The translations under genes were made by a program, and so were the position numbers. Of a stretch of DNA of 64,000 nucleotides, positions 35,035-45,529 are shown one piece after another. The notes below the pieces were generated by a model. The model was not told the DNA's origin and searched no databases. It worked only from the letters and a program-made list of their open reading frames with translations. Numbering within the stretch: position 1 is the first letter of the stretch; every line of letters begins with the position of its first letter. Source of the DNA: Ancylostoma caninum (Eukaryota > Nematoda > Chromadorea > Rhabditida > Ancylostomatidae); assembly GCA_037903475.1 (NCBI GenBank), contig JBAJFG010000573.1, positions 248,001 through 312,000 of the forward strand. Direction: 5' to 3'.

Positions 35035-35880
35035 TATGACTAAGATGCTTTCTATCTGCATAAAAGATTACGGATACATAAAACTACATAAGGGTAAAGC
35101 AGGTTATACTAATGTAGATACAATGCAAGGCAGATACTATAGAATTGAGAATATACTTTACATGATAGATGCACTTTTAGACTCTAGTTACGTCATTTTT
35201 GGAGGAACAATATATAAACAGGTTAAGGGAATACCACAAGGAGCGTCCTGCAGCCCACAGTTAGCAGACCTTACATTAGCATTTATGGAATACGAGTTTG
35301 TTCGTAATAGGGTGATAATGGGGAATAGGATGAGTCATACTTTATACTATAACTTTATAGATATATAGACGATATTATCCATATTTCGGAAGACATAGAA
35401 ATGTTTAAGAATAATTTAGGAGAAATCTATCACCCCTCTCTGGTTTTAGAACAAACTAATGGTAGTAATAAGGAAACTAACTTTTTAGACTTAACAATTA
35501 AACTTGGGTTAGACAAAATTTACTTCAGCCTTTACAACAAAACTGATGATTATAATTTTAGGGTTATTAGATACCCCAACTTTTCTTCCAACATACCACT
35601 AAATATTATTACAAATACATTTGTCACAGAGCTATTACGAATAAATAGAGCTTGCTCAGAATATGAGGACTTTCGAGATAGAGTTATACAGTTAGGAGTA
35701 ATTTCTTATAACAATGGGTGGGATAAGAACACGATAATTAGGACTTTGTGCTTAGCATTGGGATGTAGACCATTTATTTTACGCAAGTACCGCTTAGAAA
35801 CTCCTGTACACCTGCCACTTCTACATGATCTACAAAGTAGGTTACTTAGTGTAAGAACACAGGGCGCGGGCGGGAGATAA
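35035..35880 (+). pseudogene. Penelope-like RT, C-terminal part (YIDD motif)
   Basis: First frame (35036-35368): KQVKGIPQGASCSPQLADL is motif B. At about 35365 the frame shifts by one, restoring RYIDDIIHI, the catalytic motif C, followed by KETNFLDLTI and the thumb region (FRVIRYPNFSSN) to a stop at 35880. No endonuclease follows, in agreement with the N-terminal position of the GIY-YIG domain. Confidence 0.85.
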
Positions 35881-36034
35881 TTCAAATTTAAACTCTAGGA
35901 ACGCAAGCGTTAGACTCTCGGGGTATCAGTGCTCACATACTTTCTTGGACTTCTCCGCATCACTCACTTCTCTAGCCCACACACATCCTTTTCCTATCTT
36001 ACCATGAGACTTTCATGTCCACATTATTTTGGCA

Positions 36035-36123
36035 GCTTCCTTGGGAACTACTGATGAAAGGGTGCCACACCCGGGGGCGCCAAGGAAGCCGTACTTCCGG
36101 TCTACTTCAAGCCCCGAAACCGG
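36035..36123 (+). ncRNA. Hammerhead-like RNA motif with permuted strand order, at the 3' side of the Penelope-like element
   Basis: Hairpin 1 is a perfect 10-bp stem (36035-36044 with 36080-36089) whose loop holds CTGATGA (36051-36057). Hairpin 2 (36097-36100 with 36120-36123, plus U36101-A36119) has a loop starting at GUC|U and ending in GAAA (36116-36119). The two loops pair: 36045-36050 with 36103-36108 (one C-C mismatch) as stem I, and 36074-36078 with 36111-36115 as stem II. A small extra hairpin (36060-36072) lies between CTGATGA and stem II. Cleavage would be predicted after C36102. Hammerheads linked to Penelope-like elements are known; this strand order is not one I know. Confidence 0.6.
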
Positions 36124-36649
36124 TTAAGTACGAAAACTATTGTGTTCTCTGTATAGGCCACACTACCTTTTACTTTCGAAAGATTTATAGCTTGTTATAT
36201 CTAGTCAGTATCACTCTATTTTTCTATATCTCTCTTCTAATCAAGTCTTCGTTTGCACTCCTTTACTTATTCTAGCCATCAGACGCCTCGAACTTTCAAC
36301 TATGAAACAGTCCGTGTACTCTACATAGGCAGAAATACCATTGCACCATAGTTCCCACAGCAAATGTAATGTATGCGATTGTCATAGCCCAACTGTCCAC
36401 TGGATTACATCCCGCAGAGCCTAACTTTGACGCAATAAGCTTCATTGAATTCCCTTGTTCATAAAATATGAGGTTGTTCATAAAATAGGATTTGAATCGA
36501 GAAGGCATTTGGCTCAGAAGTCAAAGTCATCTCCCTGGAAATCGGGATCATCAAAGATCTCTGAGTGAACGTCATGTTGGTTGGGGCAATAGAAACACAG
36601 CCGGGTTACGTTCCCTGTCTTGTATTAGCATTCATCACCATACTTAGAT

Positions 36650-37946
36650 GTAGATATTGTGGTCAACAAAGCTTACTCCTCCTACGTTGAAGTTTTTCCT
36701 GGGAGTTAGCGAGTTAACGTTCATAGTTAACTCGCAGCTTCAGGAGGACTAGTACCACTCCTAAGTAGGCGCTACTTCACAGAGTGTGGCATGCATCCCG
36801 TCCCTTTCTGTCTAAATGGAGCGAATCCCAATTTGTCCCCCTATGGCATCGATTTTCACTGCTTTTTGCTTTAAAAAAAACGGTCTTGTTTCATAGCCGT
36901 GTTGGATAATTACGATTTACATTACTCGAATGTAAATCGTAATTATCCAATAACTTCCGTAATAACTTCCCTTTGCATACTCAGGTGGAATGAATGTAGA
37001 ACAATTTCTCAAATGTTCGAAGTATTCGAACATTCGAGTATTCGGCGAAGTTCCAATATTCGTTTATTCAGATATTCGAATAATCGGGCGTTTCACAAAA
37101 TTCAATTATCCGAATATTCGCATATACGAAAAAAGTTTCAACATTCCACTTCTAGTCTCGATCTCGCGCTCAGTTCGGTGCACAACAACACGATATTCTG
37201 ATGTGTTTGTTTCTGGAAATTCTGTTTGTCTCTGATTATTCATTACACTCTTCCCATTTGTTTTTTATAGATGGGTAATATTTATGCGCCGCGCCCTCTT
37301 GTAAGGTCAATTACAGAGAAGCTTCATTTCTAAACTGAGTCCATCATGCTACCTTTTTTTTGTGGAGAACCCTTTTTTTCTGATACGTCCCCAAATTATG
37401 ATTGACGCTGGAAGTCAATAATGTTTGATGGTAACGATTGGTAGAAGAATTGTGTATCAGCAATGACGTACGCAGGAAAATTTATTGCCCCAGTTCGCAA
37501 AAATTTATTCGCGAACGGCTTTTGAATCCATGCTGACCATCTATTTTAAACGAACACCGACCGTAAACTCAGTTGAGTCGAAGAATCTTGATCTGTGATA
37601 ATTGCGCGGATTCAAACTAAACTTAAAGGTTTGCTTTTCTAAAGAACTCAAAATAACTTTACATTCGGGTAATGTAAATCGTAATTATCCAACACGGCTA
37701 TGAAACAAGACCTTTTTTTTCTTAAAGCAAAAAGCAGTGAAAATCGATGCCATAGGGGGACAAATTGGGATTCGCTCCATTTAGACAGAAAGGGACGGGA
37801 TGCACGCCACACTCTGTGAAGTAGCGCCTACTTAGGAGTGGTACTAGTCCTCCTGAAGCTGCGAGTTAACTATGAACGTTAACTCGCTAACTCCCAGGAA
37901 AAACTTCAACGTAGGAGGAGTAAGCTTTGTTGACCACAATATCTAC
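36650..37946. mobile_element. TIR element of 1297 bp with ~285-bp arms
   Basis: 36650-36935 is nearly identical to the reverse complement of 37661-37946, starting GTAGATATTGTGGTCAACAA. A perfect inner palindrome (GGATAATTACGATTTACATT and its complement) closes the left arm at about 36903-36948. The interior contains a TTCGAATA-rich patch and no recognisable transposase. Target-site duplication not clear. Confidence 0.85.
36985..37140. repeat. TTCGAATA-rich patch inside the TIR element
   Basis: Overlapping TATTCGAACATTCGAGTATT-like words; same family as 40750-40985. Confidence 0.55.
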
Positions 37947-38395
37947 GCCGCTCCTCTATAGTATTTCGGACAAATATGTCGTACGCGCATCCTGGATCTA
38001 CTTTGATCACCGATATCGTTTTCACTATTCGATACACCCTCCTTCTCTGCGCTCTGTCCTCCTGTATATAAACTCTTTCTGGAGGAATCCACGCCATCAT
38101 TCCATTTTTCCTTTTTCTATGCAGGCCTTTTCCTTCCTGATAACATTGCTTGTGTAATCCACGCTACTGACATATTTCGTGTTTTCGCGGTCTTACAAGA
38201 TTTCCGTCACGTACAATTCGCTATGAGATTAACTGCCGTTTTTTCGAACATGTTACATTCAGGATTCCAGAACTGTTGCTAGTATTCTCTGTTTATTCGA
38301 CTTATTCTACTGCTTTATTAACAGTATTATTCCTTCCCGTATTCTAGTAGACAGGTCAGTCGGTTTTTTTTCCTTCGTTTTTAGTTCTTAGTTTT

Positions 38396-38487
38396 GGTCA
38401 TCCCCACCTTACTGATGAGTGCAGGGGATGACCTAAACTTTCAGTTTAGTTTCCGTATAAGGATAGTGCACGAAACGGAAACTAAAC
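38396..38487 (+). ncRNA. Hammerhead-like RNA motif with permuted strand order (complete core)
   Basis: Hairpin 1: 38396-38405 pairs perfectly with 38424-38433; its 18-nt loop is A, CCTTA, CTGATGA, GTGCA. Hairpin 2: 38444-38455 pairs perfectly with 38476-38487, extended by U38456-A38475; its loop is A, TAAGG, ATAG, TGCAC, GAA. CCTTA pairs with TAAGG (stem I), GTGCA with TGCAC (stem II). Every conserved hammerhead position is present: C3UGANGA9, G10.1-C11.1, G12A13A14, A15.1-U16.1 and H17 (A38457). Predicted cleavage is between 38457 and 38458. The order of strands (I-CUGAUGA-II, then III-NUH-I, then II-GAAA-III) makes it a double-kissing or pseudoknotted form. Confidence 0.65.
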
Positions 38488-38499
38488 ACTAAGCAATTC

Positions 38500-40749
38500 A
38501 TTTTTATTTATTATTAATTTATTTTTTAAATTATTAGTTCTCTGAATGGAACAATTACTCGTTAGGTTGTCGCAAAAGTTTCACTTGCTTATGTGTGTTC
38601 CCAAATTTTTCGAAACTGATTTGGAATTTTCAGTCTAAAACATATACGTACATATAAGGATTAGTCAATGCTCTACCTACATCCAGTTTGTCCTATAAGT
38701 CCGTTGCGATTATGACTGGAAATATTGTGGCTGACTATCTGCGTCTTGTTCATCTGCGTCTACACGGTGTGCGTAGAGCGCGTGCTTAAACTCTTCGAGT
38801 CATAGATACGACAGTGGTGAGACAGGGGTCAAAAATTGAAGGTTATTCACCAACCACTTCGATGAAGTTGAGGAAGGTTAAAAGAACGGAGTTCACAGGG
38901 TGCGAGCTAGTGAAGCCGTTTTTAAGATGGTTCACACCGGAACAGCTCTAGTATTGCTCAAAAAGGAAAAAAAGATCAAACGTCAGAGGCGGAATATTAA
39001 ATATGCTCACAATCTCTACATTCTCACTTTAACATGTCGTTAATGTGTGACCAACGTTAATCTCAACACTTACAGCGTCTCCGCTTGATTTTTCGGTAAT
39101 CTCAAAAACTTTATGTTGCGCGGTTGTCAGTAATCTTCGTCATGATATTCTCCACAAAATGGCACCAAGACCGACATTTTTACCGAGAATCTACGAAGAA
39201 ATCAATTTTTATAATGTGGACGGGGGATTTGCGTTGCGCCGTTTCTATCAAATTGTCGACATCCTTGCGTACACAATAAAAGCAAGTGCCTTCGTCTGAA
39301 AGTGGCCCAGAAAACAGGTTATGTTTGAGAACACTTTTCCGCTAAATATCTCTTTCAGTTCGGAAAATCCATGTATTTCTTGCTTTCCCTGACAAAACGT
39401 ACGACTTTCTGCACCCTTTTCCGATCCGGGGCTGCGCGCCGAATCCAATTTATCCTCATCGTCTTAGGTAAAGGTTCCCCCCCCCCCCTTCCCCAACGGC
39501 GCTACCGTAAGTGATGGTAGTTTGAGACGCGTCCCAGGTTATCGTACCTATGCTTCGAGTTCTCAACGGAACTTCGTTCAGCTCGCCATCTTGGTTACAG
39601 GTGACGACAAGTGGGTTCTTACGCAAATCACATAAAGAAATGTGGATGACTAGGACGCCAATAACCTTGGATTCTACTGCCAAAACGAGGACTACCTCCT
39701 CAGAATGCAGTGCTCAGTATTTGATGGAATCACAAAGGAACCGGTTGTCGAAAGCTGCTACCAACTAACCCAACTGTCTATGTAGGGTAATGATTTCACT
39801 TAAGTACATTGTGTGATAGTTTGTTGTATTGAAGTATAGGAATTAATTCGAAAAGACGTCCGAAAATAGCTGAAACTTTCGCGACGATCTGAAAGAATAG
39901 ACAACATTGAATAGAGATAAGAACCAGTGTTTCAAACCTAATTTAAAGTGAGCCTAGCTCTCAGCTAACGCTTCAGTAATGGAGCTTCTAGGAATTGCAT
40001 GAACTAACCCAAACCCAAATCACTGGAACCTCAAGACATGTAGTATTACATCCATTTCTGTAGTGAGTCTGCATGACTCTGGTGCTACAGCAACATGCGT
40101 AGAATGTTACAGCCATATCATGAGTCAGCATGAGTTTCTTAATAGATACTGAAAATAAATAGGAACATTTTCAGGAGTTTTTACTCAGCAACAAGAACAT
40201 CAAAGTTGTACGTACTTTCTAATCGCATTGGCGTGGTATCCATCCAACATCTCGAGACCGTTCCTCAGAATGGGTGCTTTGTATTGTATAAAGAAATGAC
40301 GTTAATTTTTCAGATTTTGTGCTCAGAAGTTGCAGTGCCATACTGGTGGTAAGGTTGCGGGATGGGGTTGGAAAGAATATGGACTACTCAAAATGGAATA
40401 AAGCCTTGCCTTGATGGCAGACTAGTATCATAAAGATTGAAAACTCCCAGTAAGCTATTTGCTTTTCTGAAGAGTTTGCTCACCGAATTAAAGGCTCAAA
40501 ATTTGCCACAAAATTGTAGCTGTCTATGCCAGCAGGTATACCCAGGCAAGGTGAGGATGAACCGCGGTACCAATATTTGGCGTAGCCAACTCTACGGTCA
40601 GCCAAACATGTAATTGGACTGGGTCGGTAAAGTATTGGCGTGCGGTGAGGGAGCAAAAAGTGCGCTCTCAATTTAAGCGACGGTAGGTGCTTGCTGATGG
40701 GACTCAAGAATGATTATGACAGCGAAGGTGCCGCTGATAATCACTACTT
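38500..40749. other. No recognisable gene
   Basis: TTAGGTTGTCGCAAAAGTTT at about 38562-38581 looks like a mariner terminal repeat, but I found no partner. A poly-C run lies at 39479-39488. The frames at 39550-39768 and 39456-39683 overlap each other on opposite strands and show no motif. Confidence 0.45.
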
Positions 40750-40985
40750 GATTATTCGATCATTCGAATATTCAAATAAATCCACCCTAATATTCGAATA
40801 TTCGAATAGTCAAGTATTTGAGAGTGATCAAATATTTGGATATTCGCATGAACAAATGTTTTCAAAGAGTCGAATACTCGAATATTCGCATATTCCGAAT
40901 ACTTTGATTGTTCGAATATCCGAATGTTTCGTATAAACGGATATTCGAATATCCGAATATTTATTAGAATATTGTTCGATTCGGT
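40750..40985. repeat. TTCGAATATTCG-rich patch
   Basis: The longest patch of the family: dozens of TTCGAATA and ATATTCG words, ending in GTTCGATTCGGTCAA, a terminus shared with the patch at 59345-59515 (CATTCGATTCGGTCAA). Confidence 0.7.
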
Positions 40986-42750
40986 CAACGCTCTAGTTAG
41001 TAAAGAAAAACGTTGGCTGTTCCGAATAAACTGATTACTAATCTTGCGTATGTGCACTTCATTGTGCACCAATACAAAGGTCAAGTCATGCCGAGAGTTG
41101 TCAACTGTGAACAGGAATATCTGTCTTATTGTTAAAGGAGATTAGGCTCTAGCATCAAAATGCGTGGTTTTGAAGCAAGTTGTAAGGATCGGAAGTATAC
41201 GTATGCTTCAGAACTCGCACTATTCTAGCGCCGACCTAACTCTATGTGACAGTGCTGTAATCGGCTTAAAATTCCTTCCTCCTCCTTTGTGTTCATCATG
41301 ATTCTTTTCCTCACTGTCCTTAAAAGAAACTTCTGACAGGACATCGAATCATTCTAAAAATTTATCTTGAACTGGAGTCAGCGCAATCAGTGATGATGTA
41401 AAACTAACGGGGTTCCTCAATTCTGTTCGTACACACGTACAGGAAGCGATGCCCAATGTGGAATGGAATCAACATCACAACATCGAGTCTGGACTAATTT
41501 CCTGTTGCTTAATGAACTCTATTCTATGTAGCTCTGCATTTCGCTCGACAGTTGCTTCAACAGGTGGTTATGTGTTGTTTATGTTACTCTTATGCACCCA
41601 ACATACTGTCTGTTCCTTTACTTTAACCTGCCTCTGTTTTTGTGAACCTTTCCTTTTCTGCTGTCAATTCCGAATTCGGCCTTGTTCTGGTCGTGTCGAG
41701 GATTTGTGAAGGAATTAACGTCGATCCTCAATTTTGCCTCTCGTTCTCTTCATATCCTCGTACAGCTTATTTGCAGCCTTTTTGGCATTCATAGAATTTG
41801 CAGCTGGCTACTGGAAATCGACCTACGGCTTGCATACATAGGTCGCCTTCTCTCCAATAGGTGTATTTATGCTGCTTTATGTCGTACACAGCACCACTAA
41901 TAGATGTTTCTTCTCCTTCTGCCTCTCATAAACCATCCGACAATAGCCACTGAAAGCATTGTTGCCCGGGCAATGTGAATGTATGTAATTTTTTAGATGT
42001 GTCGTCACAACGATGTTCTCTACGTGATTCTCAATGAACGCTTTCAACGAGTTCGAAGAGCGTGCGGCATAACGCTCCCACCGCATTTTCCTACATAGTT
42101 AGCAGAGTCTGAAATTCGTTCGACCTCACATCCATCCGAATAATCATGACATTAATCGTCTCCGTCATAGGTTTAGCCTCGTGGAGGCCGGACTGTTGTC
42201 TTAACCTCTTTCGACGATTGCGTTTTGCGAGCTGCAGTCTCGTAGAAATCTATATTTTGATTTTCTATAATCCAACAATGTTGGTATCAACCGTCAACAT
42301 GTTGATCCTCTGTCCTTCTGAAGTCTCGATGATCATCTCGAATTTTCACAAGAGAAAGCTTCGGAAAGAGATTTCCCTGCACATTCGTTGCGAATCATAA
42401 ACATCATTGTGATCAGCGTCTCCTGAGAATTTTTTCTTCGTATAAAAGAACTGAGATCTATTCTAAGCAGAGACACTGCCGATAACGTAGCCTGCCCAAC
42501 ATGATGTCACAGACTATACTTGGACTGTGCTATATGGTTCACAGAACCTCAGAATTACTACAGAAAACCAGAGAAATTTGGCAGGAAAATGGCATATGAT
42601 GATGACGTTCATGCAAAATGATGTTGATAATTGTGCTCAGCCTATGAAAGTACGCCTATATTAAAAAATTGGGAAGATATTGCGGGACCCCTTTGTCCAC
42701 TGCTGCGTTCTAACTGCGCGCCCTACACGTGCACTGCCCTTGGGTATGCC
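40986..42750. other. No assignable gene; possible minus-strand exons
   Basis: On the minus strand, 42086-41877 is open for 69 codons (includes NSLKAFIENHVENIVVTT), and a block at about 42255-42105 (LAKRNRRKRLRQQSGLHE) looks coding and is followed by a TGTAG acceptor. No family is recognised and no full splice chain was found. Confidence 0.3.
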
Positions 42751-42754
42751 CTTG

Positions 42755-43090
42755 AGAAAAGGGGCGTAACTCCTGATAGAGACAAGATTCGGGGAAGGCA
42801 AAAACTGATTTGAAATCAGGTCGCGAGCTGTATAAGGCAGTTCACAACTCGCTACGGAACGAACGGAAGGTATGCCACACTGCCGGAGTATCTTTCCCTT
42901 ATCAGCATGGTTGGAGTCATCGACGTGGAACTCTGGGCTTCTGTGAACCATTTAGCAGATTTCAAGTATAGCCTCTAACATCACGTTGGACATGCTCTCT
43001 AACCATATACATAGGTCTCGTCTCGGATTAGCAGCTTAAGTTCGCGCACTTCCCTTATTATTTTTTGAGATCTTCGCGTGAAAAGAATAT
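42755..43090 (+). repeat. Dispersed repeat, copy 1
   Basis: Matches 59940-60140 (blocks CTAACATCACGTT, TCTCTAACCAT, GTCTCG-GATTAGCAGC) and the hairpin region before it (GATAGAGACAAGATTC). Both copies are diverged; origin unknown. Confidence 0.65.
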
Positions 43091-44697
43091 CTATTAGCTG
43101 CTGAGCATAATGGTAGTGTGATTACTGGGAATGACTCGTTCAAAGAACACCCTGGCGCATTCCTCGGCTTCGCCCACAGGCTCCTCGAGAATTGGGGTTC
43201 AAAAATGGGTTCCCCTTCAGTTTTGCACAGAATCACATATACCATTTTGATCAGCAGCTCCAGCAGATTCTTTTCACATGAAAATCACAATTCACACGGT
43301 TCCGAGGAGGAGCGGTGCCTTTTGAGCAAGGAAAACGTAGCAGCGATTGGGCTATGCTTATCCAATCTAGCTAAGCAGAGTCACGCTGCTAACATGGCTT
43401 CCACGTCATCATTTTGCTCAAAGGTTAAAACATTTTCTTTCTACAAACTTTCGCAAGTCATCGTTTGAGTAAAGAGCCAATCCGGGAAGGAGGAGAGCGG
43501 CCTCTCCTGTATGTAGGATCTGACACACCTGATCACAGCAAAATCACCCGCGAGTGCTGCCTTTGAGCAGACATGGAGTTTATCGAGTCTGTGTATATGC
43601 ACAGGCCAGGTACATATGTATTTGTTTTCATGTTACATTTCTATTTGTTAGTTTATCTGTTTCTTTACGTTTACGCTTGCTTACGAATGAAGTGATATCA
43701 CTATGACATTGTCGGTACTCTCATTCCTAGCAGAAGACTTTATTTTGGGCTTGCTCTTTTTCGGCTGTGAATCGAAATTTTGAGGGATTTCCGGCTCTAC
43801 CAGTCATGCCTAATTTCATAAAAGGATTGTTGTGATTATGGCTATGTAACTAGTTCCCAAAACTAGGACTTGAATGCCCCAATTTGCCCCCCCCCCCAAC
43901 CCCCCCCCCCGCTCCTCCCACTCTCCCACCTCAAAAAAGCGGCACATTGCGCCGGAAACGTTTCGAATTTTTCCAGATAACGAACGACATACCATTGGAC
44001 TTAAAGTCAACCTTAAAAATGCCGCATTCACAAGAGCCAAAATTCACACAAGATTTACACTGAGTATTGCGTAAGAGCACATTCTCTCACACTCCTTGCT
44101 AGGCTTCTCTGGATAGCAACACTAAATTTGAGACTGAAGAACTTCATGTGCGCAGCGTTTTGCGGCGATGTTACCATGCTGGTTTCGATTTCACTTGAAC
44201 GGCGCTCAAATGACAATTTGGTATAAGTCAAGACCTCTTTGCGGAACACTGGCGTCTGGAATGAGTAGAAAACCGTTACAGGGAAAGAGGTACACGTGAA
44301 AGTCCATTTTTTTGGCACCAATTTACAAGATGAGCGTTAACGTGAAGCTGGGTATTCATGAGCTGAAAGCTGTGAAAATATTGAGTAAATACCAAACTAC
44401 GTGTAAGTGCATGAGAGAATCTGATCAGCATTTTTACTAGAGTCGACGCCGGTTTTTCCAAAACAAAATATCCGATTTCAAAATGAGAACATACATCTTT
44501 TTTTTACATAGCATACATTTGGAGAACATACATCATACACGAACATCACCATTTCATCACCACCTGCTCTCCAGGTTGCTGAGCTGCTCGCTCAAGCGAT
44601 TTATCGTTAGGATGGAGAAGCTGTACAAAGAGTGCAGGACTGCATTTCGATTTCTTACTGCGTCTTTTTTGACATATACTCGACAGTTTCTCGTTTG
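43091..44697. other. No recognisable gene
   Basis: Poly-C tracts near 43887-43910 and short frames without motifs. Confidence 0.45.
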
Positions 44698-45375
44698 AAG
44701 TTGGATATTTCACTGATTAATTATCTAATGTATAATAATCCGCTAGAACGTAATGGTGATCCAGCTGTATTATGCTGCAAACTCACACCTATTTTGCAGA
44801 GACCGTTTCATTTTGGCAGCTGCCACCCATTCTGAAGGTTTGTCAATTTACTAAAAGTGCATCCTATTCATGATATCTTCGGTCTTCAAATGCTGTATTT
44901 TCCTTGAACGTGATCTCTCCCAATTGTGTGGGCGTGGTTGCTCATGGAACTAACTCAAACTGATCCCTGCAAACTCGCTACTCTCTTATTTTCAACCGAA
45001 ATTGTGGAAGAAAATAAGTACAATAATAAAAATAAGTTGGGTATTTCAGTGATTAATTATCCATTGTATAATAATCCGCTAGAACGTAATGGTGATACAG
45101 CTGTATTATGCTGCAAACTCACACCTATTTTGCAGAGACCGTTTCATTTTCGCAGCTGCCACCCATACTGAAGGTTTGTCAATTTACTAAAAATGCATCC
45201 TATTCATGATATCTTCGGTCTTCAAATATTGTATTTTCCTTGTGCATTTTAGCCATTCAACGTGATCTCTCCCAATTGTGTGTGCGTGGTTACTCATGGA
45301 ACTAACTCAAACTGATCCTTGCAAACTCGCTACTCTCTTATTTTCAACCGAAATTGTGGAAGAAAATAAGTACAA
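44698..45375 (+). repeat. Direct tandem duplication (44698-45023 and 45034-45375)
   Basis: Two ~330-bp copies are highly similar from AAGTTGG to GAAAATAAGTACAA. The second has an extra 18 bp at about 45243-45260 (TGCATTTTAGCCATTCAA, or an equivalent register) and about a dozen substitutions. No coding function recognised. Confidence 0.9.
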
Positions 45376-45529
45376 ATCATCGAGAACCACTCACTACGTA
45401 GGTCATTGAGAGCCGGCCGACTTACATTGAGTGCGTAGTTGGTTATTACCGCATACATAGTTCGATAGTCACGGTTTAAAAGAACCATGTCATGACGAAC
45501 ACATATCTTGTTGGATACAGGGTGGGACC

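Larger units (their letters stand above)
32769..36124 (+). mobile_element. Penelope-like retroelement with N-terminal GIY-YIG domain (Naiad-like), decayed
   Basis: Order on the plus strand: GIY-YIG endonuclease, basic linker, RT with YIDD, then a structured 3' region. In canonical Penelope elements the GIY-YIG domain is C-terminal; the permuted order fits the Naiad group described for invertebrates. Frameshifts near 33430, 34440 and 35365 make it inactive. No direct terminal repeat was found upstream, so the true ends are uncertain. Confidence 0.8.

Noticed and set aside
36051..36119. Conventional hammerhead with CTGATGA, stem II and GAAA in normal order
   Set aside because: No stem III hairpin and NUH follow GAAA, and no type III or type I arrangement pairs; only the permuted arrangement gives all three helices.
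38562..38581. Complete mariner element starting TTAGGTTGTCGC
   Set aside because: Only one terminal-repeat-like end was found; no inverted partner and no transposase motifs nearby.
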